Shown one piece after another: positions 28,427 to 39,535 of a stretch of 64,000 bases of DNA. The DNA is from JACXTP01 sp963789555 (GTDB lineage Archaea > Thermoplasmatota > Thermoplasmata > Methanomassiliicoccales > UBA472). Numbering within the stretch: the first letter of the stretch is position 1; the number at the start of each line of letters is the position of its first letter. The stretch lies in contig CAWBKY010000004.1 of the NCBI GenBank assembly GCA_963789555.1, forward strand, positions 248,001 through 312,000. Direction: 5' to 3'. A model generated the notes under the pieces. The model searched no databases, was not told where the DNA came from, and was given only the letters and a program-made list of their open reading frames with translations. The position numbers and the translations under genes are program-made.

Positions 28427-29493
28427 ACGAATTCTCCCTTTCCTTTGGGAAAATGAGGTCGGGCATACTCCTTTCCGTCAGGACTTCCATTGTCCTGGTC
28501 CTCATACCAGGGATCATCTTTCTGGTGCTGAGCATCATCAATTGGGGGGGTGATGCCGGTCCGGAGTGGGACGCCATCTTCAACTCCTGGTTATTGCTCC
28601 TTGGTGCGTTCGCCATCCCACTGGTGGTATCGTCCTTCCTGGAAGGATTCTATCCCTTGGGCTCCCGTTCCAGGTTGACGTTCGCCATTTTGGGCAATGT
28701 CCTCCTGGCCGCTTTCATCTTCAGCCTATTCCTGGGCGACCAGGTCCAGAACGCCCTGGACATCGGTGGGTACGATCTCAACGTCATGGACTTCCGATAT
28801 TTCGTGGTGGGCTTCGCCATCATCTGGGGACTGATATCCCTAGGGACCTACATCGATCATCGGAGGGGATTCGTCTTGGAGCATGGTATGGCGCTGGGCC
28901 TACCCACACCTCCCCCATTGCCGAAGGAGGTGGTGGCGGACCATCGATGGTATCACGATTTCCGCCTCCGATACGGTTCCTGGAGGACCGGCCTCAAGAC
29001 CGCCGACAACTACTACACCAGACTGATGGTGTTGCCCATCATCCTCTTCTCGGTTCTAGGCGCCGTGATGGTCAAGGCCAATTATGACATCGCCAACGAG
29101 CTAGGGGAGAGCTTCCTGAAGGAGATCGTCCCACTGTTCTTCATCAGCTTGGCCATGTTACCCTTCGGCCTGATCAGGGGCTTCTTCCCCAAAGGGTCCT
29201 ACTCCCGGATGGCTGGTTGGCTGGTATTGGTCTTCTTGTTGTGCCTGTGGGTCTGGTTCCTGAAATTGGGGGGAATGGTTATCCTGACCCTCGCCGACCT
29301 GGTAGAGGTGCAGGTCAACTTCCAATGGATCATAATTCTCTCCATGATCGCTATCGCCCTCTGGGGGGTGTACGCCATCCTGGAGGTGCATTATTACCGT
29401 CAGGCATGGGTCGACAACGGCTATCGCCCTGTGAACGAGAAGTGGATGAGGTGGAAATGGACCTTAAAGAGGACCAAGAGCGACAAAGTTTGA
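28423..29493 (+). CDS. Cassette protein B1: eight-helix membrane protein with an internal repeat, unknown function
   Basis: A 356-residue membrane protein built of two similar halves. Each half has three or four helices and the motif G-F-[YF]-P-x-G-S-x-S-R: EGFYPLGSRSRL near residue 77 and RGFFPKGSYSRM near residue 252. A cytoplasmic-looking linker between them has PTPPPLPKEVVADHRWYHDF and RLRYGSWRTGLKTADNYYTR. The C-terminus is basic. No known family is recognised. Overlap with A1 (ATGA) suggests the two are made together and probably form a complex. The paralogue at 31388 has the same plan. Confidence 0.7.
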   Translation: MNEFSLSFGKMRSGILLSVRTSIVLVLIPGIIFLVLSIINWGGDAGPEWDAIFNSWLLLLGAFAIPLVVSSFLEGFYPLGSRSRLTFAILGNVLLAAFIFSLFLGDQVQNALDIGGYDLNVMDFRYFVVGFAIIWGLISLGTYIDHRRGFVLEHGMALGLPTPPPLPKEVVADHRWYHDFRLRYGSWRTGLKTADNYYTRLMVLPIILFSVLGAVMVKANYDIANELGESFLKEIVPLFFISLAMLPFGLIRGFFPKGSYSRMAGWLVLVFLLCLWVWFLKLGGMVILTLADLVEVQVNFQWIIILSMIAIALWGVYAILEVHYYRQAWVDNGYRPVNEKWMRWKWTLKRTKSDKV

Positions 29494-29545
29494 GCCGGTC
29501 GATCCTTGCCGTGGAATAAATGTATCGGTCGGATCGTTCAGCGAT

Positions 29546-30040
29546 TCAGTCCTCGCCATACTTCCAGAGCTTGTCCCCGACGAAGGCTATGCTCTTCACC
29601 GCCTTGCCTGGCTTCTTGGCCTTCATCTCCTCGCCGGTTACCAGGGCCTCGCCGATGGCCAAGGCCTTGAGGAACTTCATCTCCCTGACCCATACCAGGT
29701 CCCCCACCTTGATGTCGAGGTCGGCGTCGACGATGCCGGGGCCCATGGTGTCCGCCCCCTTGGTGACGAAGGGGACCGCCCCCATGTCCACGGTGACGAA
29801 GCGTTTGGTGGCGGGATACTTCAGGAAGCCCCTGACGGAAAGGAATGGGCGCTTGGAGATCTTCAACGCCAGGATCTCGTTGTTGACGAAGATCAGATCG
29901 AACTCGCTGCTCTCCGCCGAATCGACCGTGTCCTTGAGGGTGAACACCTCCACCCCAAGTATGCTGGAAAGTTCTTCTGACAGCGTCCGGATCTCCTTCT
30001 CCCTCATCCGGCCGCGCTTCCTTACCCTGAGCTCGGTCAT
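29546..30040 (-). CDS. PUA-domain RNA-binding protein (MCT-1/Tma20-like)
   Basis: A 164-residue protein with an N-terminal DUF1947-type domain (REKEIRTLSEELSSILGVEV) and a C-terminal PUA domain (KRFVTVDMGAVPFVTKGADT, MGPGIVDADLDIKVGDLVWV, KALAIGEALVTGEEM). This is the archaeal counterpart of eukaryotic MCT-1/Tma20, linked to ribosome recycling and translation start. It sits between the two copies of the A/B membrane cassette, facing the other way. The frame is intact. Confidence 0.87.
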   Translation of the reverse strand: MTELRVRKRGRMREKEIRTLSEELSSILGVEVFTLKDTVDSAESSEFDLIFVNNEILALKISKRPFLSVRGFLKYPATKRFVTVDMGAVPFVTKGADTMGPGIVDADLDIKVGDLVWVREMKFLKALAIGEALVTGEEMKAKKPGKAVKSIAFVGDKLWKYGED

Positions 30041-30067
30041 ATCGGCGCAAGAGTGGTGACTGGATGC

Positions 30068-30338
30068 TTATTTCTTTCCCCTGCCGAAGAAACGGCCCCG
30101 GAAGGAGACGCGACCGTCCTCAGCGTCCTCGTCCACCGCCACCCCATGGTCCTTGACATGGGACTCCTCGTACCTGGTACTGTGGGGCCTCGGGAACGTA
30201 ATCCTCGCGCGAGACCCGCTCCAGCTCCTCCAGGTCGGCCATCTTGAGCTCGATCAAGCAGAAGGGGCATACGGTGGCGTCAGCTGAGAGGGAGCGGCCG
30301 CAGTTAGGGCATTCCATGTCAAGGTCTTCTACGCTCAT
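30068..30338 (-). CDS. Small zinc-ribbon protein (frameshifted)
   Basis: About 89 residues. A single zinc ribbon lies at the N-terminus, CPNCGRSLSADATVCPFC, with both CxxC pairs intact. A helical acidic stretch follows (IELKMADLEELERVSREDYV), then a tail readable in another frame after about 30175 (YEESHVKDHGVAVDEDAEDG, ending FRGRFFGRGKK). It probably binds nucleic acid or protein and has no recognised family. It lies 27 bases upstream of the PUA gene in the same direction, so the two may form an operon. Confidence 0.6.
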
Positions 30339-30494
30339 GTAGGTCGGCCGTTACCATTCGCGTGCTCGTTTAAAGGCGTGTTGACCTGGTTATCAAAATC
30401 GGCAAGTACTGGATATGCTGGCTCGACAGGGGCTGATTATCAGAAATGCATATGAGGAAAGAACCCTATTAAGAGGGCAGAGGGATGGGACAGC

Positions 30495-31391
30495 ATGCGC
30501 TGGAGCTTGCTAGTGGTCAAGCTATGCATAGTCATGGTCTATGTCGTTTTGGCAGGGATATTGCTGATGGCCATCGTGCCACTTATCCAGGGAGGGATGG
30601 ACTTCGACGTGGAGGAGGGCAATGCGGTCAGCTATGCCTACGAGGATGGCGTCCTTACCACCGACATCACGGTCTCCATCTACAACGGCGGGGCGCTGGA
30701 CATCGAGGACTGCCAATTCCGCGCGGAGAGCCGGATGGAGAACGGGACGATGATCACATACTCCCATTCCATCCCGGTGGACCTCAAGGCCAAGGAATGG
30801 ACCCCGGTCCGGTTGCCCTTGACCATCAACATCAACGAGGTGACCAGATTGATGGACCAGGACGTGGTGTTCAACGGGACGACGATCAGTCTCGACCTGG
30901 CCATCAGCACCTACGTGGCCATGCGCCTGGTGCACCTGGAGCTGGGCACGGCGGACGCGCAGGAGTTCGAGATACCGGCGTTCATCAGCGACGTACGGGC
31001 CGATACCAACAGGGTCAATGTGGTGCCCTATGGGGATGGTTACGCCATCGCCCTCCCCTATGGATTCCGAGCATCCGATTTCATCACTGGACAAGATGTT
31101 TCACTGAATGTGAAGCTGAGGAACTCCACCGGGACCCTCGGGAACACTGGACAGAGCATCACGATCGCAAAGGACAACTCCGGCCAACTGATCATACCGA
31201 TCTCTGATGAGGCGGCCCAGGCTCTGATGGGCGGGCCTGACACCTTATATCTTCGACCTTGGGCTTGATTTCGAGGGGAACGAGTTCACACAGGACCTAT
31301 CAGCGCCAATGGGACCCTTCGGCGCCCAGAGGGTCCAGCCCAATGGACTGGCCCCCAACGGAAGCGACCACGGGAGGGGTGGGTCGCATGA
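30495..31391 (+). CDS. Cassette protein A2, paralogue of A1 (frameshifted near the end)
   Basis: About 298 residues. An N-terminal helix (VMVYVVLAGILLMAIV) is followed by PLIQGGMDFDVEE and an outside domain with TTDITVSIYNGGALDIEDCQF, matching A1 position by position. N-glycosylation sequons are present. An indel near 31247 and a second compensating one shift the last 45 residues. The original frame then reaches a TGA at 31389 that overlaps the ATG of B2, exactly as in the A1/B1 pair. The function is unknown. Confidence 0.68.
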
Positions 31392-32413
31392 ACGACTTCA
31401 ACCTCAAGTTCGGCAGCACCGGCGGGGCGATAGTGGCGGCCCTGGTGGCCTTGTTCGGTTACCTGGTGTTCCCATACCTTTTGCTCACCAGCCTCATCCT
31501 TATGATGAACGGGCTGGAGGTCGACGAGAACACCTGGATGGCGATATTCGAGGATTGGCGCCAATTGATCTTCATGCTCTCGATACCTTTGATCATCCTG
31601 GCCTTCTTCCGTGGATACTACTGGAAGGGCTCGTACTCCAGGTTGTCCTTTGCTCTGGTCATGGGGGCCATTTTCATATTCCTGGTCTGGGGCTTCAATT
31701 GGACGGCAGGGTGCAGTCGGCTCTGGACGCGGAGGAGCTGGAGCTGCAGTTCTCTGCCTTCATCTACTTCTTCCTCGGCTTCGCGCGTCTTCTGGACCCT
31801 GTACTACGTGGGGGAGCATGTGGACGAGCGCAAGGAGTTCGTGAAACGGCGGGACGCGCTGCTGAACTTGCCCCCACCCATGCCGGAGAACCCAGGAGGA
31901 CCCGAACAAGCATCTGTGGTGGCATGATTTCCGACTACGCTACGGCAAGTATGCCCTGGGCTTCAAGACCGCGCGGCGATACTATGGTCGCTTCATGGTC
32001 TGGCCCATCCTGTTCTTCATGGTCGTGACCGCGGCACTGCTGAAGGTGAACGACCTGGTGCCCTTCGAGCTGCAGAACGAGCTGGAGAACGCGGTCACGC
32101 TGTATGTTCTATACCGGCCTGTTCATGGTCGGCCTGGCCTTCTTCAAGGGCTTCTATCCGAAGGGCTCGGTTTCGCGGATGACCTTCTGGTTGGGCTTGG
32201 TGGCGGTGGTATGCCTGTGGATATGGTTCTTCCTGTTCGGGGGGAGCTTGATCATTGATATCGCGGACATGGTGGAGCTGTCCGTCGGATTCACGCCCAT
32301 CGTCCTTATCCTGATGTTCGCCGCAGCCCTCTGGGGCGGTATACGCCATCCTGGAGTTCCGGTCCTATCGCAAGGACTGGAGGGATAACAAATACCAACC
32401 GGTACCGAAATGA
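31388..32413 (+). CDS. Cassette protein B2, paralogue of B1 (frameshifted)
   Basis: The N-terminal half is MNDFNLKFGSTGGAIVAALV with FFRGYYWKGSYSRLSFAL. The linker has WHDFRLRYGKYALGFKTARRYYGRF in another frame, matching B1. The second half has FFKGFYPKGSVSRMTFWLGL and ends VYAILEFRSYRKDWRDNKYQ before TGA at 32411. Indels occur near 31695, 31910, 32108 and 32338. About 340 residues are expected. The domain plan, motif and gene overlap are the same as B1. Function unknown. Confidence 0.66.
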
Positions 32414-32566
32414 TGTGGAATGAGCCCCGCTACCACCCTGGTTAAGGACCGTAACTGATCGACCATCATCCTCCTACCGAATGGTGGACCTGCGACCATA
32501 ATGACTGACATCCGTCACTGGTCATCCACCAAATAGATAAAGGATGAGACCGGTGATGGGGGAACA

Positions 32567-33484
32567 ATGGTGGGTATGAGGAAGGTCTTCGCCGTCACCG
32601 TTAATTGGAAACGATGCGAGGACACCTTGGAATGTGTGAACTCCTTGCTTAAGGGCGGGATATCCGACCTTCACGTCATCGTTGTGGACAATGGCTCCGA
32701 TGATGGCTCTGTGGAGAGGCTAAGAAGGGAGGTCCCGTCGGTAGAGGTGATCCCTAATGCGGACAACCTAGGCTATGCGGCAGGGGCGAACCAGGGCATC
32801 TCAACGGCATTGGACCAAGGTGCCACCCATGTCCTTGTGATCAACAATGACGCGATCGGCACATGCCACTTCTTGGAGAGGATGCTGAAGGTATTCGATG
32901 AGCATCCCAGTGCAGGGGTGGTCGGTTGCAGGATCGACTACTATGGTAAGGAGCGGATCTGGTATGGCGGCGGTTATTACAACAGTTGGCTAGGGTATTC
33001 CAGACATCTGCGTATGGATGAGGTGGAGCACGGCCCGGAGCTGGAATGTGAGATCGACTTCGTCACTGGGTGCGTCATGCTGATCTCAGCGGATGTCCTT
33101 AAAAAGGTCGGGAGCTTCGATGAGAGGTTCGAGATCTATGCCGAGGACCTAGACCTCTGTCTTCGGGCGAAGCGGGAGGGGTATGAGGTATGGTACGTCT
33201 CCAGCGCCCTGTGTTATCACAAGGTCTCCTCGTCGACGGGGGTGGAAGGTTCCAACATCATGACCCCGTTCCGTTCCTACTTCTACGCCCGAAACATGCT
33301 ATTGGTGGTGGTGAAGGACGCCCCAGGCATAAAATTGGTCACTGGATATTACGGTCAATTGTTCATCCTGATCCCCTATTATTTCTTGACGATAGGTATG
33401 CAGAGGTCGCAAGGGGCCTTTCGCAAATACATCAGTGGATTCCTCAAGGGGACCAAGATGATCGTTGAGGACCGTTGGCGGTGA
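32567..33484 (+). CDS. GT2 glycosyltransferase (rhamnosyltransferase-like)
   Basis: A 305-residue GT-A enzyme in an intact frame. It has VFAVTVNWKRCEDTLECVNS, VIVVDNGSDDGSVERLR, NLGYAAGANQGI, the DxD-like VLVINNDAI, FVTGCVMLISADVLKKVGSF and the acidic catalytic YAEDLDLCLRAKREGY. These are typical of rhamnosyl- and related transferases that extend surface glycans. GGGGGAAC precedes the ATG. It opens the polysaccharide region. Confidence 0.87.
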   Translation: MVGMRKVFAVTVNWKRCEDTLECVNSLLKGGISDLHVIVVDNGSDDGSVERLRREVPSVEVIPNADNLGYAAGANQGISTALDQGATHVLVINNDAIGTCHFLERMLKVFDEHPSAGVVGCRIDYYGKERIWYGGGYYNSWLGYSRHLRMDEVEHGPELECEIDFVTGCVMLISADVLKKVGSFDERFEIYAEDLDLCLRAKREGYEVWYVSSALCYHKVSSSTGVEGSNIMTPFRSYFYARNMLLVVVKDAPGIKLVTGYYGQLFILIPYYFLTIGMQRSQGAFRKYISGFLKGTKMIVEDRWR

Positions 33485-33622
33485 CGAGCCCATATCAATT
33501 GTCACCAAGAGGCTCAATGCCAATGATCCCCGATGAAATGACATATAACAAAGTTATGGAGGATTTTACTTATTTCTTTGATATCATAACCAATCGAGCT
33601 TGAACGATAAAGAGATTCTGCC

Positions 33623-34204
33623 ATGTCCGGAGCCACATTAGCTGACCTCGGAAGAAAACACTACCTGGGTGAAGGGTGTAGAAGTCGGCATATGTACCAG
33701 CTTTATGAGGACCATCTTTCTAAATTGAGAGAGACCTATCCAACTATTGGAGCTGGGGGTCCTCGGTGGTAGCTCGTTGAGGGTCTGGATGGATTACTTC
33801 CCCAGTGCGACCATCGTCGGACTTGACCGGGAGGACGTTAAAGATGTTTTTGAGGGGGATATTCACTTCGTGAAAGGGAATCAACGGATTCAAGATTTCG
33901 TTCTGGTACCTCTTCCAGCACCATTTGAAACATTCAGGCCTCTACTTCAGAGGATTGGGAACTGGATATTGGGAGGATTGGCAGGATGGTTCCAAATACC
34001 ATCCACCTCAGGAAGGAGAGGAGGGGCAAGATACCAAAGCGTTTCGAGAGCCATGATTTTGGTATGGTAGGGTTCATCAAACAGCTCATCGACGAGGCAG
34101 GCATGGACTCGATCCACGACCTATCCCATCAGACATCGAAGAGACAGACCATGATCGAAAAGATGGAGATCAACGCTGGATTTGCGATGATCAAGAAGAT
34201 GTGA
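33623..34204 (+). CDS. Class I SAM-dependent methyltransferase (surface-sugar type), badly frameshifted
   Basis: The pieces in order are KHYLGEGCRSRHMYQLYEDHL, then LELGVLGGSSLRVWMDYFP with ATIVGLDREDVKDVF, then FVKGNQR, then RRGKIPKRFESHDFGMVGFI with LIDEAGMDSIHDL. The ExGVxxGxSLxxW...FPxAxIxGxD pattern belongs to the small methyltransferases of polysaccharide and antibiotic clusters (macrocin O-methyltransferase-like). Frame changes lie near 33740 and between 33890 and 33990. Whether the gene is broken or only mis-sequenced cannot be decided here. Confidence 0.5.
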
Positions 34205-34259
34205 TCGTCCCAAATATCGTCCTGGTCCGAGCCATTGAGCGATTCTGAAAATAAGGCAC

Positions 34260-35937
34260 TCATTTGGATGGTGTGGACAGGGAAGCCATCACCTTGTCGA
34301 TGTTATGATCCTCTATACCATGTTCGAGGACGACCACCCTTTGGTCAAATGTCCTCGAGATATCAAGAGCGATCTCGTTCGATGCCACCAATATGATGGC
34401 GGCCTTTCCCCTCATTGCAGACTTGAAATGATTCGTATTGTTCTGGATCTCCTTTAGGTCGTAATTTGATAGGTCCAAGAGCACCCTGGAGAAAAAGGAC
34501 GGGTCGATCGAGAGGATGCTCGATGCCCTTGTCGCCAATAAGACCACCTCCTCCGGCCTTGGCGAGATGTGGGAGGTATCCAATTACGCTCTGGTTAATA
34601 AGATACAGATGCTCCTCGACCTTCTCTGTGATCTCCACTGTGTCTGTGCTTTGGTTCTTTGTGTCGTATAGGACCATTTGTCCAGCCGTTGCCAAGACCT
34701 TTGCTGACCGAGATGGACGTCCTTCGGATCCCATGAAATCAGGGACATCAGGGATCAGTATGACCGATGCAAATCGAATCGGTTTCCTTCCTGATACCTG
34801 CCCAAATTGTCGATCACCTCTTTTTCCTTCAGAGGTCTGAACTTTCGGTATACCCTTCTCATGAACAGATTGCGCTGATCCTTCCGTCCCCTAATAAGAA
34901 ATCGTCAAGGAAGAGGGAGGGGCACGTCTCAACCAATGTTCACCTGACGTGGTGACTTGGCTAGTTCCTAGGCCTCTCCTTTCGATGCTCTTGGCGTTCT
35001 CAATGAGATATCGGAATCCAGTAAGACGGACCGATACCCTCTCCACTTCGGGTGCTAAGCCCTGCCCAAGGGCCTCCTGAGCCCTGATCTCTCGTTCCAT
35101 CTGGTTGATAGAACGCCATGGTCATATTGTTGAACAACCATTCCGTTCCATTCTTAGTTATGAAATATTCCCTGTTCCGGGCGAACAAGCTCTTGATATT
35201 CCTCATTGACCATCTTCTTGAACGACAGGCTGCCTTTGTGATAGATGAAGCACGACTTCGACGATGACCAACCGAAACCCAGCCTTTCTGAGCCCTAAGG
35301 CAATAATCGTCATCCTCGAACATGCCAATCCCGAACTTTTCGTCCAGAAGTCCAACCTTTTGAATGACGTTCTGGCCGGATGGCCACACAATAGAAGCCC
35401 AACTTATCGGTCTCGAATGATACCCCGCGTGCCGATGGACATACTGGCCGGCCACTTGGACATAGTTCTCCTCGTTGAGGTCTGGGATGACTGATCATCT
35501 GCTCGTTTCCGGCAGAGTTCGTGACGGGCCGACCAGCCCGATGGATGGGTCCGACTCGAAGGGGTTGAGGAGATCATCGAGCCACGTTCGGGGTCATCAG
35601 CGTGTCGTTGTTCAAAAGGATGAGGAAATCCCCGTTGGCCACCCTCATCCCATCGTTATTGCCACCCGCATAAGCCTTTGTTCGATCGTTTAATATTATT
35701 ATAATATTATTATATTTTTTTTCTAATGATTTTAAGGAAATCCGGTGTTCCATCGAGTGAGGCGTTGTCCACAATGATAAGCTCGAAGTCGGCTGGGATC
35801 GGTGTATTGTAGAGGCTCTCTATGCAAGGTCTCGTCCCCTCCTCCAACTGGTTGAATGTCAGTATGATTATGCTTGCACGCATGGGCTCCCACCGATCGA
35901 AGCACACATCAGACAATGGCTGGGCGTTGAACGTCAT
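34260..35937 (-). CDS. Glycosyltransferase with N-terminal GT2 domain and a second, incomplete domain (many frame changes)
   Basis: The N-terminal GT-A domain shows MRASIIILTFNQLEEGTRPC, FELIIVDNASLDGTPDFL, a YAGGNNDGM segment, FLILLNNDTLMTPN and, further on, KVGLLDEKFGIGMFEDDDYC as the acidic catalytic site. A basic linker follows (RLTGFRYLIENAKSIERRGL). The C-terminal part has MVLYDTKNQSTDTVEITEKV and LLDLSNYDLKEIQNN...AAIILVASNEIALDISRTFDQRV, which resembles the first half of a GT-B domain but stops at VMASLSTPSK. Either the second domain is genuinely cut short or these are two genes. At least five indels are present. Confidence 0.5.
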
Positions 35938-35958
35938 TTTCGTTATTAACGATATTGC

Positions 35959-37120
35959 CTAACCGAACCTAGGACATCTGGACCCTTCAATGGCCTTCAA
36001 GGGCCTTTTAATTTCCGCGAACCTTTGCTCCCAGGAGTTGTCCCTTGCGAACTCGACCCTTTTCTGATCAGTTCCTCATCGTCCTTTTGTTCCAGTGCGA
36101 TCTGGAGCTATCGGGAGAACTCCTCCTTGGAGGCAGGCGAGATAACATAGGTCGGCATAGGGCTCCAGCTCCGGCAATCTGACCGTGACCACGGGCTTAC
36201 CGCTGCTGAGGTACTCATAGAACTTGACCGGGTTGGTGGCCAAGGTCAAAGGGTTGATCTTGAAGGGTATGGTACAGACGTCAAAGTGGTATAGGTAGAG
36301 GGGTAGCTCCTTGTACGGCTTCTCCCCCAACAGATGCACATTCTTCAATTTCTCGAGCGAGGATGTATCGCAACCAACTGTGGAACCTATGAGCACGAAG
36401 TTCCAATCTGGGTGCTCCATCGCACAATGCACGATTAATTCTGTGTCGAACCATTCGGCGATGGCCCCGTAATAACCGATGATCGGGCCATTAATGTCCT
36501 TGAGAATGCCATTGGGCGTCAATTGGTTGAACAACTCGAAGTCGGTTCCGTTCCTCACCAGATGTACGTTCTTGATTCTTCTTCGAGGCATTGTTGAACA
36601 GTTTTGTGGAAGTGGTGACGACGATATCCGCCCTCTTAATGAGATCCTCCTCATCCTCGATGGCCTGGTCAGTGTTATTGGCGAACCCAGCATGATCGTC
36701 CATGCAATCGAACATGACCCTACCGCCCAATCTGTCCCTGGCAGAGAGGGACACCTCCGACCAACCCGGGAACTGGACCAGGTAATAGATGTGCTGGCCC
36801 CGATGGACCTGATCAAGGCCTCCAACCCGAGGACGAGGTTCTTCCTATCCCCCTCACCGACCCTGTCGTGATATAGGTTGATCTTATTCTCGCCGTTGAG
36901 CCAAACCTGATAGATATTTTCTCCAAGGCGTTCCTATGTGAGATCCTTAGCAGCCTCCTTGCCATCTTGGCATAGACGTGCCCCTTTGCCCCTAATGTCC
37001 ATGGAGATGTAAGATGACCGCATAGCCATTCTTTGCGAAGCGGGAGACGATCTGTTGAGGCCTCTGCCAACGAAAATCCCAGGGGATGATGGGGAAGACG
37101 ACCAAGACCTTACCCGCCAT
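35959..37120 (-). CDS. GT4-type glycosyltransferase (frameshifted)
   Basis: The start MAGKVLVVFPIIPWDFRWQR with PQQIVSRFAKNGYAV is the N-terminus of a GT-B subfamily common in surface-sugar clusters. VMFDCMDDHAGFANN, ADIVVTTSTKLFNNAS and VHLVRNGTDFELFNQ complete the acceptor domain. IIGYYGAIAEWFDTELI, FVLIGSTVGCDTSSLEKL and NPVKFYEYLSSGKPVVTV form the nucleotide-sugar domain. The C-terminal tail (SKEEFSR, EFARDNSWEQRFAEI) is readable in another frame to a stop at 35959. Indels are near 36130, 36600, 36770 and 37030. Confidence 0.65.
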
Positions 37121-37181
37121 TGGCGATCGACCTTTGCCTCGAGCTCATCGAAAACGCACATCGTTGTCCTTTCGGACCAAC

Positions 37182-39476
37182 CTATTGCTGGAACCTAAAA
37201 GGGAGGACCCTCTTCAAAGCCGCGGTCGTGAGCCCTTTGACCCCATCGTTCCTCAACTTATCGAAGGCAGCATCCTTGGTACGATAGTACCTCTCCAAGT
37301 ATCTGATGAGCGGCTTGGAATCGATGTAGTCCAGACGGACCTTCAATCCTGATAGGCCCAATCGGACATGGACATGAGCTCCTTCTGCTTCATCTCCAAT
37401 TTTCCGTTCATGGAGACGATCTGCGGATTTGCGCTCTGAAATATGCCAATCTCCGGTTGGCTCGTCCTCAGTCCTGCTGATTACCAGCTCTATCCTCCTT
37501 GAGGGCGTTCTCCAATGACCGTTTCTGGTCCTGCCCTCAGACCGATGATCTGCCTTTCTCCTGAGAGCCACCCCTAAGCATGGTGCGCCAATAGAATCGT
37601 AAAGCTCTACTTCCTGTTCGCGGAACTGTCGGTTCAAGCCCGAAGCCAGCTTGGATTCTTTGGCCAATAGACGTTCAGAGACGGATTATCTCCCCGGCCT
37701 CAATGATCTGCCATCCGCTCGGTGGATCTGGGTCGCTCATAATCTGTAGGTGCTTTTCCCTTTCCGTTGATCGAGATGCGGCCTCCAGGGTGAGCTCCGA
37801 CTCCTTGGCGATCTGGTACACGGGCTTGGCAGGTCGGGGCCGGCATGTAAGGACGGTCCGACACCGAGCACCATGTCGATGAACTTCTCACAGACATCCT
37901 TGAATAGGTCTTCCTCTCGTGCAGATGATCCCTGCCCTGTCAAGGACCTCTTCCAGGTCAATCATTCCCTCCATATATTGGGTGGCTGAGGTGGAACATG
38001 TAAAGGCTACGGAAGAGAAGGAAGGATATCGGGACCGGACCTCGGGAGACCCATTCATAGTCCGTGATCCAATGCCGTCCCATCCTTGTCCACGATGATA
38101 TTTTCGAAGGTAAGGTCGAGATTGGCGATCCCCAGGCACTCCTCCTATCAGGATCTGCGTCACCAGGTAGGAACGGCCTCCAGACCGCCCGCGGGTTCAA
38201 AGCGGTCCATAATGACGGTCCCGTAGGAACGGAGCAAGGTCGACATAGCCATCGATCAGCTGCAGGAATCCGGAGATATCTTTATGCGATCAGACTTTCC
38301 ATCATCGGCTCTTCTAAGGAGTCTGCCCTTGACATACTCGAACACAGTGTAACTTCCCTTGACGTGCGCATTCGGCACCATGGCACCCTTCAGGCCCTTC
38401 GACAAGGCATCATGATGGCCCTGCATGGAATCGACATGGGCATTCGCCTCCGCGGACAGTGGCCGCTTCCTCACGTACTTGATGCCCGTGACCGTCGCTG
38501 ACATATCGTGGTCTCAGTGCGGAAGGGGGGTAGCCTTTCTCGATTGAATTTGACATAATCCACCCTCATCGCCCTCAGCCCCTGCAGAAGACCAGGAACG
38601 AGTTGGCGAACTGTGCGAAGCCTTGCGTTCGGTATCAGGCCGTCAAAGGCTAGGTCCTCCCGGAACACCTCGAACCTAGGTTGGTCGAAGTTTGGCGAGC
38701 GTCCCACGATCTCCCCGAGCCGAGGCAATCGATGGTCGGAGAAGATCGACGTCAGGGAGCTTGTAGTCTGGCACCGGATAGTAGAAATCGATCTTCTTGA
38801 ACCCAGCCGTCTCCAGGAGTGCTTCAGCTCCGTCCTCCCGAAGGTGCGATGGGTGGTGCTGCCGACGTAACCCTCGATGCCTTCGAAAGTACCTTCCAGA
38901 ATGGTCCTCAGAGGCCCCGGCCCAATATTTCAGTCCCAGCCTGTTTTCCAACGCCAATATCAAGGTGCCATCCTTTTTAATGAGTTCCCTGACCTCGACC
39001 AGGAGGTCCAGGTATGGGTCCTTGGAGCCTTGGTAAGCTACCCGCATACTCCAAGACACCGATCAAGGTGGCATAGTCGAATCTTCTGTCAAAGGGATGT
39101 CCTGGACCTTACCCCCATAGATCTTGAGGTTGCGTAGCGCCACGATGCCGTGAGGCGATGATCCGCGCCCTTCTGGCGGACAGTTCGATGGCAGTGACCT
39201 CCCTGACCTTGCGGCAGAACAGCCCGGTAAGGGCGCCACATCCAGCACCGACCTCGAGCAACGAGGCATCGCTTATCGAAATCGTACCACTCCAGGAGGT
39301 TCTCCCTCTTCGGGCTTAGATGGTAATGGACTGCCCACCGGTCGTCCTTGGGCTTATCAATCGCTGCGTTCGAAAAGTAGTCCAGGATTTCGTTCTCAAT
39401 GTCGCCATCACTGTAATCGTCGATTCCTTTGTGATAATCAAGGATCAGCTCAGCGCCGCCGTTCTTGAGTTACCAT
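37182..39476 (-). CDS. WbdD-like protein: SAM methyltransferase + protein-kinase-like domain + C-terminal helical region (many frame changes)
   Basis: Read leftward, the N-terminus (ELILDYHKGIDDYSDGDIEN) leads into a methyltransferase with a broken 'LLEVGAGCGALTGLF' signature and LILALENRLGLKYWAGASED, FKKIDFYYPVPDYKLPDV and RLGEIVGRSPNFDQPRFEVF, a subfamily typical of polysaccharide clusters. A kinase-like domain follows: KYVRKRPLSAEANAHVDSM, hinge YTVFEYVKGRLL, catalytic loop NLDLTFENIIVDKDG and WITDYEW in place of DFG. Polar helical stretches follow (ASGLNRQFREQEVELYDS), and the end is LIRYLERYYRTKDAAFDKLR. This order parallels WbdD, which caps O-antigen chains. Ten or so indels make the limits uncertain. 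Confidence 0.5.
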
Positions 39477-39535
39477 CCCCATCCCCTGACGACCACCGAA
39501 ACTCTTTAAGGAAGATTTGATTCGATGACTTAAAG

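Noticed and set aside
35690..35725. AT-only tract in the glycosyltransferase block, first taken as a repeat or promoter
   Set aside because: On the minus strand it encodes KKYNNIIIILND within the GT2 domain, so it is coding.
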